From an uncultured Thermoanaerobaculia bacterium (GTDB taxonomy: Bacteria > Acidobacteriota > Thermoanaerobaculia > Multivoradales > Multivoraceae): 64,000 bases of DNA. The stretch lies in the NCBI GenBank assembly GCA_951812325.1, contig OX638294.1, forward strand, positions 4,192,859-4,256,858, given 5' to 3'. A model generated the notes under the pieces. It was not told the DNA's origin. It saw only the letters and a list, made by a program, of their open reading frames with translations, and made no database searches. Of this stretch, positions 44,906 through 53,119 are shown piece by piece. Made by a program: the position numbers and the translations under genes. Position 1 is the first letter of the stretch, and each line of letters starts with the position of its first letter.

Positions 44906-44968
44906 CCGCACGCCCGATGACGAGCGTGCGGAGTGGTTCACGGGTGGCGCACCGCGCCACCCGGGTTC
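44906..44968 (-). repeat. Two-hairpin palindromic element, copy 3
   Basis: Inverted relative to copies 1 and 2. Read on the minus strand: hairpin 1 GGGTGGCGC/GCGCCACCC (44942-44950 with 44954-44962), linker GTGAACCACT, hairpin 2 CCGCACGCTCG-TCAT-CGGGCGTGCGG (44906-44931, one U-G pair). The TGA in its linker ends the oxidoreductase gene, as in copy 2. Confidence 0.8.
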
Positions 44969-46203
44969 CACTCGCCGCGGGCGACGGCAGGCACAAACTC
45001 GTCGAGACCTTCGGGCGGATAGTCGACCGTACGACCCTGTTCGGCGCTCATGTAGGCGGCCATCAGCAGCCGGGTGACCTCCAGGCCGTCCTCGAAGGTC
45101 TCCCTGGGCCGCTCGCCGCGGCGGAAACTCTCGACCATGTGCCGGTTCTCGGCGTCGTAGCCGTAGGCCGCCGGCTCGTTCGGCAGGACCGGCATCAATC
45201 CCGTCTCGGCGTTCTGTTTCTCGATCAGGTCCTCTCCGCTGTGCTGCGCCAGGTCGCGGCTGAAGAAGAGCTCCAGGTCCGTGTCGAGGCTGTTGGCCCG
45301 CATCGAGTACTCGGGGCCGAGCAGTTCCATGGATAGCCGCAAGCCGGCGCCCACGTAGCTCCAGGAGGTCGTCGCCTCGATGACCAGGGGCGTGCCGGCG
45401 TCGTCCTCGTACTCGACCATGGCTCGGGCGAAGTCCTCCGCCGGCCGGCGTGCGTAGTCGACCGTGTCGCCGTACTGCCGGCGCAGGCGCTCCGCGTACT
45501 CGGGCCGCTGCCACTTGAGGCAGTGGATCTGCGCGTTGACCCGTCTCGGCGTCAGGCTGGAGCGGGGTTTGTCCGGGTCGGTGAGCAGGAAGCGCGCCGC
45601 CTCGACGGAGTGGCACATCATGTCGTTCAGCACCCCGCCGCCCTGCAGGTCGCCCTGCCAGAACCAGGCGTTGTGCGGGCCGGAGTGTTCCTCGGCGGCG
45701 CGGGCCAGGTAGGGGCGGCCGGCGGCGCGGGCCCCGCGCTCCCAGGCGAGTTCACGGCCGCGCACCACGGCGGGGCTGAAGACCTGGTTTTCGAGGTAGC
45801 CGTCCAAAACGTCGATCTCGCGTGCCAGTTCGACCATGCGCAGCGCTTCGGCGGCGTTGCGCGCGAGCGGCTTCTCGCAGGCGACGCCGACGAGATGGCC
45901 GCGGCCGCTGTTCACCGCGCCGGCGATCTCCTCCATGTTCGCGACCCGGTGGTCGTTGCGGCCGCAGATCCAGATCGCGTCTATTCCCTCATCCTCGACC
46001 ATCGCGGCGATGGACTCGCAGGCCCGGGCGTCGCCGACGTCCAGGTCATTCGCCAGAGCCGCCGCGGACTCCGATCTCGCCCGGTTCGGGCTCCAGACGC
46101 CGCGGATGTCGGCCCCCCGGACCGCTGTCCAGGAACGGATGTGAAAGCGGGTGATGAAGCCGCTGCCGACGAGACCGATGCCGAGGGGACGCCGAGCCGG
46201 CAA
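44938..46203 (-). CDS. Gfo/Idh/MocA family oxidoreductase
   Basis: A 421-residue protein with an N-terminal NAD(P)-binding Rossmann fold (IGLVGSGFITRFH) and the EKPLARNAAEALRMVELA motif of the family (Lys of EKP). The C-terminal substrate domain contains GGGVLNDMMCHSVEAARFL (catalytic His region). It probably oxidises or reduces a sugar or cyclitol. The C-terminal NPGGAVRHP and stop come from palindromic element copy 3. It directly follows the DUF4332 gene (1 bp apart), suggesting one operon. Confidence 0.88.
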   Translation of the reverse strand: MPARRPLGIGLVGSGFITRFHIRSWTAVRGADIRGVWSPNRARSESAAALANDLDVGDARACESIAAMVEDEGIDAIWICGRNDHRVANMEEIAGAVNSGRGHLVGVACEKPLARNAAEALRMVELAREIDVLDGYLENQVFSPAVVRGRELAWERGARAAGRPYLARAAEEHSGPHNAWFWQGDLQGGGVLNDMMCHSVEAARFLLTDPDKPRSSLTPRRVNAQIHCLKWQRPEYAERLRRQYGDTVDYARRPAEDFARAMVEYEDDAGTPLVIEATTSWSYVGAGLRLSMELLGPEYSMRANSLDTDLELFFSRDLAQHSGEDLIEKQNAETGLMPVLPNEPAAYGYDAENRHMVESFRRGERPRETFEDGLEVTRLLMAAYMSAEQGRTVDYPPEGLDEFVPAVARGEWNPGGAVRHP

Positions 46204-46602
46204 TCAGCTGTCCTTGAGTTCCCTGGCCTGGGCGATCCAGCGGGCGACCATGGAGGGGGAGGGAGCACGACCGCTCAGTTTTCGGTCCGCGTTCACGGTA
46301 CCCATCTTGGCGGCCAGGTTGGAGGAGCGCCGGCGGCTCAGGTCGATCACCGTACGCACGCCGGAAGCGTTGAGAAGGTCGGCAAAGTCAGCGCCGATGC
46401 CCCGGATGCGCATCAGGTCGGCCATGTTGACGAACTTCTGAAGCTGCCGTTCGGGCAGGCCGGTGCGCTCGGAGAGCAGGCGGCGCTCCCTGCGGCTGCT
46501 GCAGGTCGCGAGGAGTGCCTCGGTGGTTCGAATATCCGCCCTGGCGAGCTTCTTGGCGACGACCGGGCCTATCCCTGCGATCTTCCGGACGCCGTAGGCC
46601 AT
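46204..46602 (-). CDS. DUF4332 helix-hairpin-helix protein
   Basis: A 132-residue protein with two HhH-like segments (VRKIAGIGPVVAKKLARADI and MADLMRIRGIGADFADLLNASG), as in DUF4332. These motifs usually bind DNA or proteins non-specifically. It has no signal peptide. It lies in an operon-like run after a cupredoxin-like gene (12 bp) and before a Gfo/Idh gene (no gap). Function unknown. Confidence 0.8.
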   Translation of the reverse strand: MAYGVRKIAGIGPVVAKKLARADIRTTEALLATCSSRRERRLLSERTGLPERQLQKFVNMADLMRIRGIGADFADLLNASGVRTVIDLSRRRSSNLAAKMGTVNADRKLSGRAPSPSMVARWIAQARELKDS

Positions 46603-46614
46603 CCGCCCGGGCGC

Positions 46615-47376
46615 CTACTCGCCGCCTGTGAAGGTCAGGTCGAAACCCTCTAGGTTGCCGTCCAGCTCGACTTCGACCACCTGCTCGCCCAGCTTCTCGT
46701 GCCAGAAGACAAGTTCGTGGGAACCGGGAGGCAGGCCGCCGATTCGGTACACGCCATCGCTCCCCGTGGTCGCGTGGAAGGAATGTTCCATGACGAACAC
46801 GTAGGCGGCCATCCACGGATGGACGTCGCACTTGATCTTGATCGGTTTCTCGGGCGCCCTGAACGACTTCGTTCTCGTGCCGCGCGCCGGCTGGCCGATG
46901 TTGAACGGCCGGTTGGCCCTGGCCAGGGCGCGGACGTTGTGAAGCGTGGGATCGTCGTTGACGATCTCGATGTCCTGCTGGACGCGGGCGCCGATGACCC
47001 GGGGGGCGTAGAGGCAGCCCCGCTGCTCCAGCCGCACGGCTTCTGACGGGGTGTCGCCGGTGCTTCCCTCGGGGGCCTCCTTCAGGTAGACGAAGACGTT
47101 CTCGACGGCGCCGCCCTCTCCGATCAGGCTGTCCCGCGAGAGGACGCGTTTGCCCTCGTGGATCGCAGCGCAGTTCGGGTCGGCGTCCATGCGCAGCGGA
47201 TAGCGCTTGAGCGGCTCGCCCCGGTAGGTGACCGTGCCGCTGATGCTGAAGCCTTCGCCGGCCGCGGGGATGGCGCCGGCGAGGAGCGCGAGAGCCGCGA
47301 AGACTGCACGGCAACGGGCGAGAAGGTCGGGCCGGAGGCGCAAGCTCCTGGAGAGGTGGGGGCTGGAGCCAAACAT
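46615..47376 (-). CDS. Secreted cupredoxin-like / carboxypeptidase-regulatory protein
   Basis: A 253-residue exported protein: signal peptide (LALLAGAIPAAG), then a carboxypeptidase-regulatory-like N-terminal stretch (ISGTVTYRGEPLKRYPL). A cupredoxin-type domain follows, with likely copper ligands in DDPTLHNV (His) and KCDVHPWM (Cys, His, Met order). A second carboxypeptidase-regulatory-like segment closes the protein (GVYRIGGLPPGSHELVFWH). It resembles methylamine-utilisation-type or plastocyanin-like periplasmic copper proteins. It starts 23 bp after rpsD, which is an unusual partner. Confidence 0.78.
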   Translation of the reverse strand: MFGSSPHLSRSLRLRPDLLARCRAVFAALALLAGAIPAAGEGFSISGTVTYRGEPLKRYPLRMDADPNCAAIHEGKRVLSRDSLIGEGGAVENVFVYLKEAPEGSTGDTPSEAVRLEQRGCLYAPRVIGARVQQDIEIVNDDPTLHNVRALARANRPFNIGQPARGTRTKSFRAPEKPIKIKCDVHPWMAAYVFVMEHSFHATTGSDGVYRIGGLPPGSHELVFWHEKLGEQVVEVELDGNLEGFDLTFTGGE

Positions 47377-47399
47377 GGGAGTTTGCGGCAGGTTTGGCG

Positions 47400-47993
47400 C
47401 TAGCGGGAGTAGTACTCGATGACCAGGGGCACTTCACACACGATCGGGACTTCGTCCCGAACCGGCGTGTTGCGAAGGGTCGCCTGGTAGCCCGTCTCGT
47501 CGGTTTCGACGTAGGTCGGGACGGTGACGCCGCGCGGTTCGTTGAAGGAGCGGAGCTTCCGGCTCTTCTGGCGCACCTCGACGACATCACCCTCCTTGAC
47601 CCGGTAGGAGGGGATGTTCACCCGGCGTCCATTGACCAGGATGTGGCCGTGGCCGACGAACTGGCGCGCGGCGAACACGCTGGGGGCGAAGGCGCGATGG
47701 ACGACGGCGTCGAGTCGGGTTTCGAGCAGTCCGACCAGGTTGTCGCCGGTCACGCCCTTCATGCGGGTCGCGCGCTTGTAGTAGTTGCGGAGCTGGCGCT
47801 CGCTGACGTTGTACTGGAAGCGGAGCCGTTGCTTCTCGAGCAGCTGCCTGCCGTAGTTGCTCTGTCGCCGGCGCCGCTTCAGGCCGTGCATGCCTGGCGG
47901 GTGGCTCTTCTTCTCCATGTACCGCGCCGCCTTGGACGTGAGCGCGACACCCAGCTTGCGCGAGAGCTTGACCTTGGGCCCGTTGAATTTCAC
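47400..47993 (-). CDS. rpsD: 30S ribosomal protein S4
   Basis: A 197-residue S4. The N-terminal basic region (KLSRKLGVALTSKAARYM, HPPGMHGLKRRRRQSNYGRQLLEKQ) is followed by the S4 RNA-binding domain (RLDAVVHRAFAPSVFAARQFVGHGHILVNG). The Cys zinc site of some S4 proteins is absent, so this is a zinc-independent form. It is not within the alpha operon here; no rpsM, rpsK, rpoA or rplQ is next to it. The gene nucleates 16S rRNA assembly. The upstream 254 bp should hold its promoter and any autoregulatory leader. Confidence 0.95.
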   Translation of the reverse strand: MKFNGPKVKLSRKLGVALTSKAARYMEKKSHPPGMHGLKRRRRQSNYGRQLLEKQRLRFQYNVSERQLRNYYKRATRMKGVTGDNLVGLLETRLDAVVHRAFAPSVFAARQFVGHGHILVNGRRVNIPSYRVKEGDVVEVRQKSRKLRSFNEPRGVTVPTYVETDETGYQATLRNTPVRDEVPIVCEVPLVIEYYSR

Positions 47994-48247
47994 CTGTGTC
48001 TCCGATGTCCTGTTGCCTTGCCGATCGACCGACGAGAGGAGCCTGCGAGCCGATCGGCGTGTCGAGAGCGTATGACCGGCGTCCCGGTCGGTTCAACTGT
48101 TCCGGGGGCCTTGCCGCCGCCGTCGATGCGGACGCGGATTGTAGCAGCGAGAGGTTGCAGGCCCAAGTGGTGAGCTGTCCAGCGTCGTCACGCTGCCGCC
48201 ACCGAGCGGCTATCGGAGATCATTCGCCGAACCCATCGCACCGCCGG

Positions 48248-49405
48248 TCACGACTGCGGCATCGGGGACGGCGGGTCACCGAACAGGGTGCGCTGGGCGG
48301 TCCGGCGACGGAAGGAGGCTGCCGACGGGCCTCCCTTGCCGCCGGTCCGGCCGCCCTCGAGCCCGAGGCGGCGGCGGACCGTCTCGAACAGGCGGCCGAT
48401 CTGTTCGGCGTACTCTCCGTCGCCCTTCATCCGGTGGTGGAAGCGGGGGTCGTTCAGGTCGCCGTCGCGGGCCTCCCGCAGCCGGTTCAGAACCCGATCC
48501 CGCCGGTCCGGAAAGTGGGTGCCGAGCCAGCTGGCGAAGAGCTCCCGCAGACCGTGCGGAAGACGGACCAGGATGTAGCCCGCGCGCCGGGCGCCGGCTT
48601 CGGCGGCCGCCTCCAGGATGGCCGGGATCTGGTCGTCGTTCAGGCCGGGGATGATGGGCGCCGCCATCACGCCGCAGGGGACGCCGGCGTCGCTCAGTTC
48701 GCTTAGCGCTTCCAGCCGCCGCCTCGGACTCGAAGCCCTGGGTTCCATGCGGGCCGAGAGCGACGGCGACACCGACGTGATCGACAGGTGGACGGCGCAG
48801 GCCCGGAACCGGTTGAGTTCCAGGAGCAGGTCGAGATCGCGGGTCACCAGGTGGTTCTTGGTCACGATCGCGGCCGGGTTGCGGAACTCGGCCAGCACTT
48901 CCAGGCACCGGCGGGTGACGCGGAGCCGCCGCTCGATCGGCTGGTAGGGGTCGGTCACGCCCGAGAGCATGATGACCTGGGGCGTCCAACGGGGGTCCTC
49001 CAGCGCCTGTCGGAGGAGTTCGGGGGCCCGTTCCTTGACCAGAATCCGGCTCTCGAAGTCGAGTCCTGCCGAGAAACCGAGGTACTCGTGCGTGGGCCGG
49101 GCATAGCAGTAGATGCAGCCGTGCTCGCAGCCGCGGTAGGGATTCAGGCTGTACCGGAAGCCGAGGTCCGGGGAGTCGTTTCGTGACAGGACCGTCTTCG
49201 AGTCATCGCGGAACAGTTCCGTCTTCGGGACATCGCCCCTCTCGGCGGCGCCTTCTCCGGGTTCGAGGTCGATGTCGATGCGCTCGAAACGGTTGCGCGG
49301 GTTGGCGGCGGCGCCGCGGCCCTTCAGCGCCCCGGCCGGCGTCCTGGCCGGCCGTGCAGAGCCGAAGAGCGCACTCTCGGGCGGCGTCCTGGCGGCGGCG
49401 GTCAC
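48248..49405 (-). CDS. Radical SAM protein, PA0069/SPL family
   Basis: A 385-residue protein with the radical SAM cluster motif CEHGCIYC (CxxxCxxC, in YRGCEHGCIYCYARPTHEY). VIMLSGVTDPYQPIERRL and IVTKNHLVTRDLDLL are the SAM-barrel strands of the PA0069-like group related to spore photoproduct lyase. Function is unknown, possibly nucleic-acid or small-molecule modification with S-adenosylmethionine. Long Pro/Ala/Arg-rich tails at both ends look disordered. Confidence 0.88.
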   Translation of the reverse strand: MTAAARTPPESALFGSARPARTPAGALKGRGAAANPRNRFERIDIDLEPGEGAAERGDVPKTELFRDDSKTVLSRNDSPDLGFRYSLNPYRGCEHGCIYCYARPTHEYLGFSAGLDFESRILVKERAPELLRQALEDPRWTPQVIMLSGVTDPYQPIERRLRVTRRCLEVLAEFRNPAAIVTKNHLVTRDLDLLLELNRFRACAVHLSITSVSPSLSARMEPRASSPRRRLEALSELSDAGVPCGVMAAPIIPGLNDDQIPAILEAAAEAGARRAGYILVRLPHGLRELFASWLGTHFPDRRDRVLNRLREARDGDLNDPRFHHRMKGDGEYAEQIGRLFETVRRRLGLEGGRTGGKGGPSAASFRRRTAQRTLFGDPPSPMPQS

Positions 49406-49479
49406 GCGATGAAGCGTAGCACGGTTTACGCCCTGTTTGCGGTTTCGCTCGAGGTGAAGGCTTGCTACTCTCTGTCGTC

Positions 49480-49690
49480 GTCCGAACCCCGAACCGCGAG
49501 TCCCGAACCCCGAGTTTCCGACTCTCTCCGAATCCCCCGAATCCCCCGAATCCCCCGAGTCCGCCGACTCCGCCTCGATCCCCCCGGAATCCCCGAACCC
49601 TAGTTCCGAGTTTCTGGCTCCCCCGGAGTCTCGAGTTCCGAGTCCGTCCCCGAATTCCCCGCGAATTCCCCCCGAGTCCCGGCCCGGATG
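49480..49690 (+). repeat. C-rich degenerate tandem repeats
   Basis: The region upstream of the diiron protein gene is built of short units such as CCCGAATCC and close variants (strongest at 49528-49605), with GAACCCCGAA variants around it. It is strongly C-rich on the plus strand. It could fold as an i-motif/G-quadruplex pair, but that is speculative. Confidence 0.6.
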
Positions 49691-49698
49691 ATCAGCCG

Positions 49699-50628
49699 AT
49701 GAAGATCTACAAGGTTCTGCCCGACCTCTCGAAGGAACGCCAGATGCGTCTCTGGCACACGGCGCTGCGCTCGCAGTGGTCGGCCGAGGATCTTGACTGG
49801 TCGAAGCCCCTGAGGCTCGGCAGGAACGGGATGAAGGACAAGCTCGCCAAGGTCATGACGCCGGTCCTGATCGGGGAACAGTCGGCCCTCTACTCCGTGA
49901 GCGGTCTGATCCCGGTGCTCGGCAGCCGCTCGGAGGTGGAGAGCCAGTTCTACCTGACCACGTGGGCGGTCGACGAGGCCCGCCATACCGAGCTCTTTGC
50001 GCGCATGTTCCGCCGCATCGACAGGGAACCGATGTCGATCCGCAAGCTCCCCGAAGGCTACCTGTTCCAGAGCGCGATCGTCTCCGGTGAGCCGGCCGAA
50101 TGGCTCTCCGGCGTGCTGGTGAGCGAGGTGATGGCGACGAAGATCATGGAGGAGTTCTGCCGCCTTGACCTGGACCCGGTGCTGAGCGACATCGCCGACG
50201 GCATTCTGGACGACGAGGCCCGGCACCTGGGCTTCAACCACATCTATCTCGAGGAACGGTTTGCGAGCCTCTACTCCAGGGATGCGGCGGCGGGCGCGGA
50301 CGGCGAGGGCGCCCTTCAAGGTCGGCGGCCAGACGCGAACGCTCCGGGCAAGGATGCCGGGGACGGTGCGGCCACCGCAGCCGGAGAGGGCGCGGCTCTG
50401 CTCGAGCGGCTGCATCGCCGGATCGACCTGGTCCTGGGAAAGCTGCCGCCGGTGTTCGAGCGGCTGGCGCGAGAGTTCGACGACCTGGGAGTGGAGCGGA
50501 ACAGGTTGCTGTTCGAGGTGGAGGGGGAGGTCCACCGCCGGCTGGACAGGTCGGCGAAGGCGGGCCGACGGGTAGCGCGCCTGAAGGTGGATGGCCGGCC
50601 GTCGCGTCCCGTGATCGCGGCAGGTTGA
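49699..50628 (+). CDS. Ferritin-like diiron protein
   Basis: A 309-residue protein, start at ATG 49699. The four-helix bundle shows diiron-type motifs: GEQSALYS, VDEARHTELF (ExxH), SEVMATKIMEEF, and DDEARHLGF (second ExxH). These fit AurF-like N-oxygenase or R2-like diiron enzymes. Residues about 200-230 form a low-complexity Ala/Gly/Asp insertion before a final helical segment. The substrate is unknown. Confidence 0.75.
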   Translation: MKIYKVLPDLSKERQMRLWHTALRSQWSAEDLDWSKPLRLGRNGMKDKLAKVMTPVLIGEQSALYSVSGLIPVLGSRSEVESQFYLTTWAVDEARHTELFARMFRRIDREPMSIRKLPEGYLFQSAIVSGEPAEWLSGVLVSEVMATKIMEEFCRLDLDPVLSDIADGILDDEARHLGFNHIYLEERFASLYSRDAAAGADGEGALQGRRPDANAPGKDAGDGAATAAGEGAALLERLHRRIDLVLGKLPPVFERLAREFDDLGVERNRLLFEVEGEVHRRLDRSAKAGRRVARLKVDGRPSRPVIAAG

Positions 50629-50760
50629 TCCCACGACCAGGAAGACCGGGCGGGCATTCGCAAGTGCCTGCGAGACTGGCCGCGGTTTGTTCCAGGTACG
50701 CGCCCGCGCTGATATCGAGCGCCACGCGACGTTCGGGTTGCCCGGCCCGCGACCTGCGTT

Positions 50761-53094
50761 TCAGCCGAGGATCAACTGTGGGCGCCCTGAACGCAGGGGG
50801 CGGGCGTGCGCGACCACGCGCGCCGCAGCGAGGCCACGGGCGCGCAGATCGTCGACCAGGCTGCCGGTCCGATCCGGCGCCGCCGCCAGCACCAGGCCGC
50901 CCGCGGTCTGGGGGTCGAAGGCCAGCTCCAGCCGCGGCCCCGGCGCCGCCTGTCGCTTCACCGGCAGCGGCAGGCGGGTGTTCTGGTGGTGGCTCGTGCT
51001 GCGCCCGCCGCGTTCCAGCAGCTGCAGGGCGCCGGGCAGGGCAGGGAGAGCATCGACGTCGACTTCGATGTCGAGGCCGCTGGCCTGGGCCATCTCGCCG
51101 AGGTGGCCGGCGAGACCGAAGCCGCTGACGTCGGTGGCCGCGCGGGTTCCGGCGCGCAGGGCCGCCTCGAGGGCGCCGCGGTTGCTCGTCTGCATCGACG
51201 CCAGAGCGGCGCGGACGGACCGACCGGGACACAGTCCCATCCGATCGGCGGCAAGCAGGACGCCGCAGCCGAGCGGCTTGGTCAGCACGAGGTCGTCGCC
51301 GGGCTGCACCGCGCCCTTGAGCAGCAGGCCGCGCCCGTTTCCGGCAACGCCTTCGACGTGGAAGCCGACGACCAGTTCGGGCCCGGTGTTCGTGTGGCCG
51401 CCGAGCAGCAGCACGTCTTCGTCATCCAGGGCGGCGCGCGCGCCGGCGAGGACCTGGAACAACAGCTCCTCCGCCGTCCCGCCGTCCGCGGACCGGGGCA
51501 GAGTGACCAGGGCCTGCGCGAATCGCGGTGCGACGCCTGTGGCGTGAAGATCGGAGCAGGCATTGACCGCGGCCACCCGACCGACAAGCCACGGGTCGTC
51601 GGTGAAGGCGGGGAACGCGTCGAGAGAAGCGACGACCCGGTCGCCCGCCGGAGTCCGGTAGGCCACCGCGTCGTCGGGGGTTGCCAGATCCAGAATGACA
51701 TCGGCGCTCTGGCCGGTCTTCGCGTCCAGACCCACCCGCGCGAGCGCCCTGCCGAGGCGATCGGGCCCGACCTTGGCGGCGCAGCCGCCGCAGAACATGG
51801 CCGTCGTTTCGGTTCCGCCTGCGTGCTGCGACGGACCTGCGTCGTCCGTCGGACCTGCACCGCCGCCGCCGCTCTCCTTGGGCATCATGTCGGCGAACCA
51901 GGACCGGGGCGCGCCCGCCGGATCGAGCGCCTGGAAGCGCTCCATGAACCGTCGGTCGATGCGGTCCTTCAGGCGCATGACCCACCGGCCCTCGAACGCG
52001 CGTCCCCACTTGGCGCCCACGGCCGTTCCATCGCCGAGATTGAGCAGCGAGAGGAAGTCGCCCTGCGGCGTGTAGGGCCGAAGCGGCCGCCCGTCGAGCC
52101 GCCGTTCCAGGTTGTCGATGAGGTACGGCCCCATGCGCACGGCGTAGACGCCGGCGCGGGCGCGTCCCGGGTGGTTGGTCAGGGTCGCGCAGTCGCCGAC
52201 GGCGAAGACGTGGTCGTGCCTCTCCACCTGGAGGGTCGAGCGCGTGCGCACGAAGCCGCAGTCGTCGAGGGGCAGATCCGAGTTGCGGAAGAGGGTCGGC
52301 GCGGCGGCGCCCGTGACCCAGAACGTGAGGTCGGCGTCGATGCGGCCGCCGCCCTCGAGTCGGACCGCGTCCGCCTCGACGGCGGCGACCCTGGCGCCGA
52401 ACATCGTCTCGACGCCGCGAGCCCGGGCTGCGGCCGCGATCCGGCGCGCCAGGGTCGGGTGGTAGCCGGGCAGGATGCCGCTGCCTGCCTCGACGATCGT
52501 CGTCCCGGGTTCGAGACCTCTGCTTCGCAACCGGGCGTCGATGCAGAAGGCGAGCTCGATTCCGCCGGCGCCGCTGCCGACGACGACGATACGAGGCTCG
52601 GGGTTCGTCAGAGCGTCCAGACGACCGTCCACCGTCGCAGCCAGACGGTTGATGGGTCGGGTGGGGACTGCGTGCTCGCGAACCCCGGGCAGGTCGAGTG
52701 CCGCCACGGTCGAGCCCACGTCGAACGAGGCCAGGTCGAAGGGCAGAGGTTCGCGGCCGTCGACCAGCAGCCGTCGGGTCGCTGCCTCGACTCCGATGCA
52801 CGGAGACATCACGACGCGCACTCCGGCCCTGCGCGCCAGCGGCAAGGCGTCGATCTCCAGCTCGTGGCGTTCGTACTGGCCGGCCACCAGGCCGGGCGCC
52901 ATCCCGGAATACACCGCGATCGGCGTATCGACGACGAGAGTCGCATCGACGGCGGGGTTCGGCCGCATGATCCAGTGCCGCAGCACCTGGATGTGGGTGT
53001 GCCCGGCGCCGACCAGGATGACTCGCCTGGCTGCCTCCGGCGGCGAACCCGGTCTGCCGGGACCCCGGCCCCGGTGGTGCGATGGCGCAGTCAC
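50761..53094 (-). CDS. selD: NDH-SelD fusion (NADH dehydrogenase-like plus selenide water dikinase)
   Basis: A 777-residue fusion, start set at GTG 53092-53094. The first half is an FAD/NAD disulfide-reductase-like domain: RRVILVGAGHTHIQVL, RIVVVGSGAGGIELA and HVFAVGDCATL. From about residue 433 comes SelD (MFCGGCAAKVGPDRLGRAL, with catalytic Cys 435/438 and Lys 441; then SDLHATG and STSHHQNTRLPLP). SelD makes selenophosphate from selenide and ATP for selenoprotein or selenouridine synthesis. The fusion is known in bacteria. The active site uses Cys; no selenocysteine codon is seen. Confidence 0.92.
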   Translation of the reverse strand: MTAPSHHRGRGPGRPGSPPEAARRVILVGAGHTHIQVLRHWIMRPNPAVDATLVVDTPIAVYSGMAPGLVAGQYERHELEIDALPLARRAGVRVVMSPCIGVEAATRRLLVDGREPLPFDLASFDVGSTVAALDLPGVREHAVPTRPINRLAATVDGRLDALTNPEPRIVVVGSGAGGIELAFCIDARLRSRGLEPGTTIVEAGSGILPGYHPTLARRIAAAARARGVETMFGARVAAVEADAVRLEGGGRIDADLTFWVTGAAAPTLFRNSDLPLDDCGFVRTRSTLQVERHDHVFAVGDCATLTNHPGRARAGVYAVRMGPYLIDNLERRLDGRPLRPYTPQGDFLSLLNLGDGTAVGAKWGRAFEGRWVMRLKDRIDRRFMERFQALDPAGAPRSWFADMMPKESGGGGAGPTDDAGPSQHAGGTETTAMFCGGCAAKVGPDRLGRALARVGLDAKTGQSADVILDLATPDDAVAYRTPAGDRVVASLDAFPAFTDDPWLVGRVAAVNACSDLHATGVAPRFAQALVTLPRSADGGTAEELLFQVLAGARAALDDEDVLLLGGHTNTGPELVVGFHVEGVAGNGRGLLLKGAVQPGDDLVLTKPLGCGVLLAADRMGLCPGRSVRAALASMQTSNRGALEAALRAGTRAATDVSGFGLAGHLGEMAQASGLDIEVDVDALPALPGALQLLERGGRSTSHHQNTRLPLPVKRQAAPGPRLELAFDPQTAGGLVLAAAPDRTGSLVDDLRARGLAAARVVAHARPLRSGRPQLILG

Positions 53095-53119
53095 GTGGTA
53101 CGGCGCGGGCGGCCGCTGT

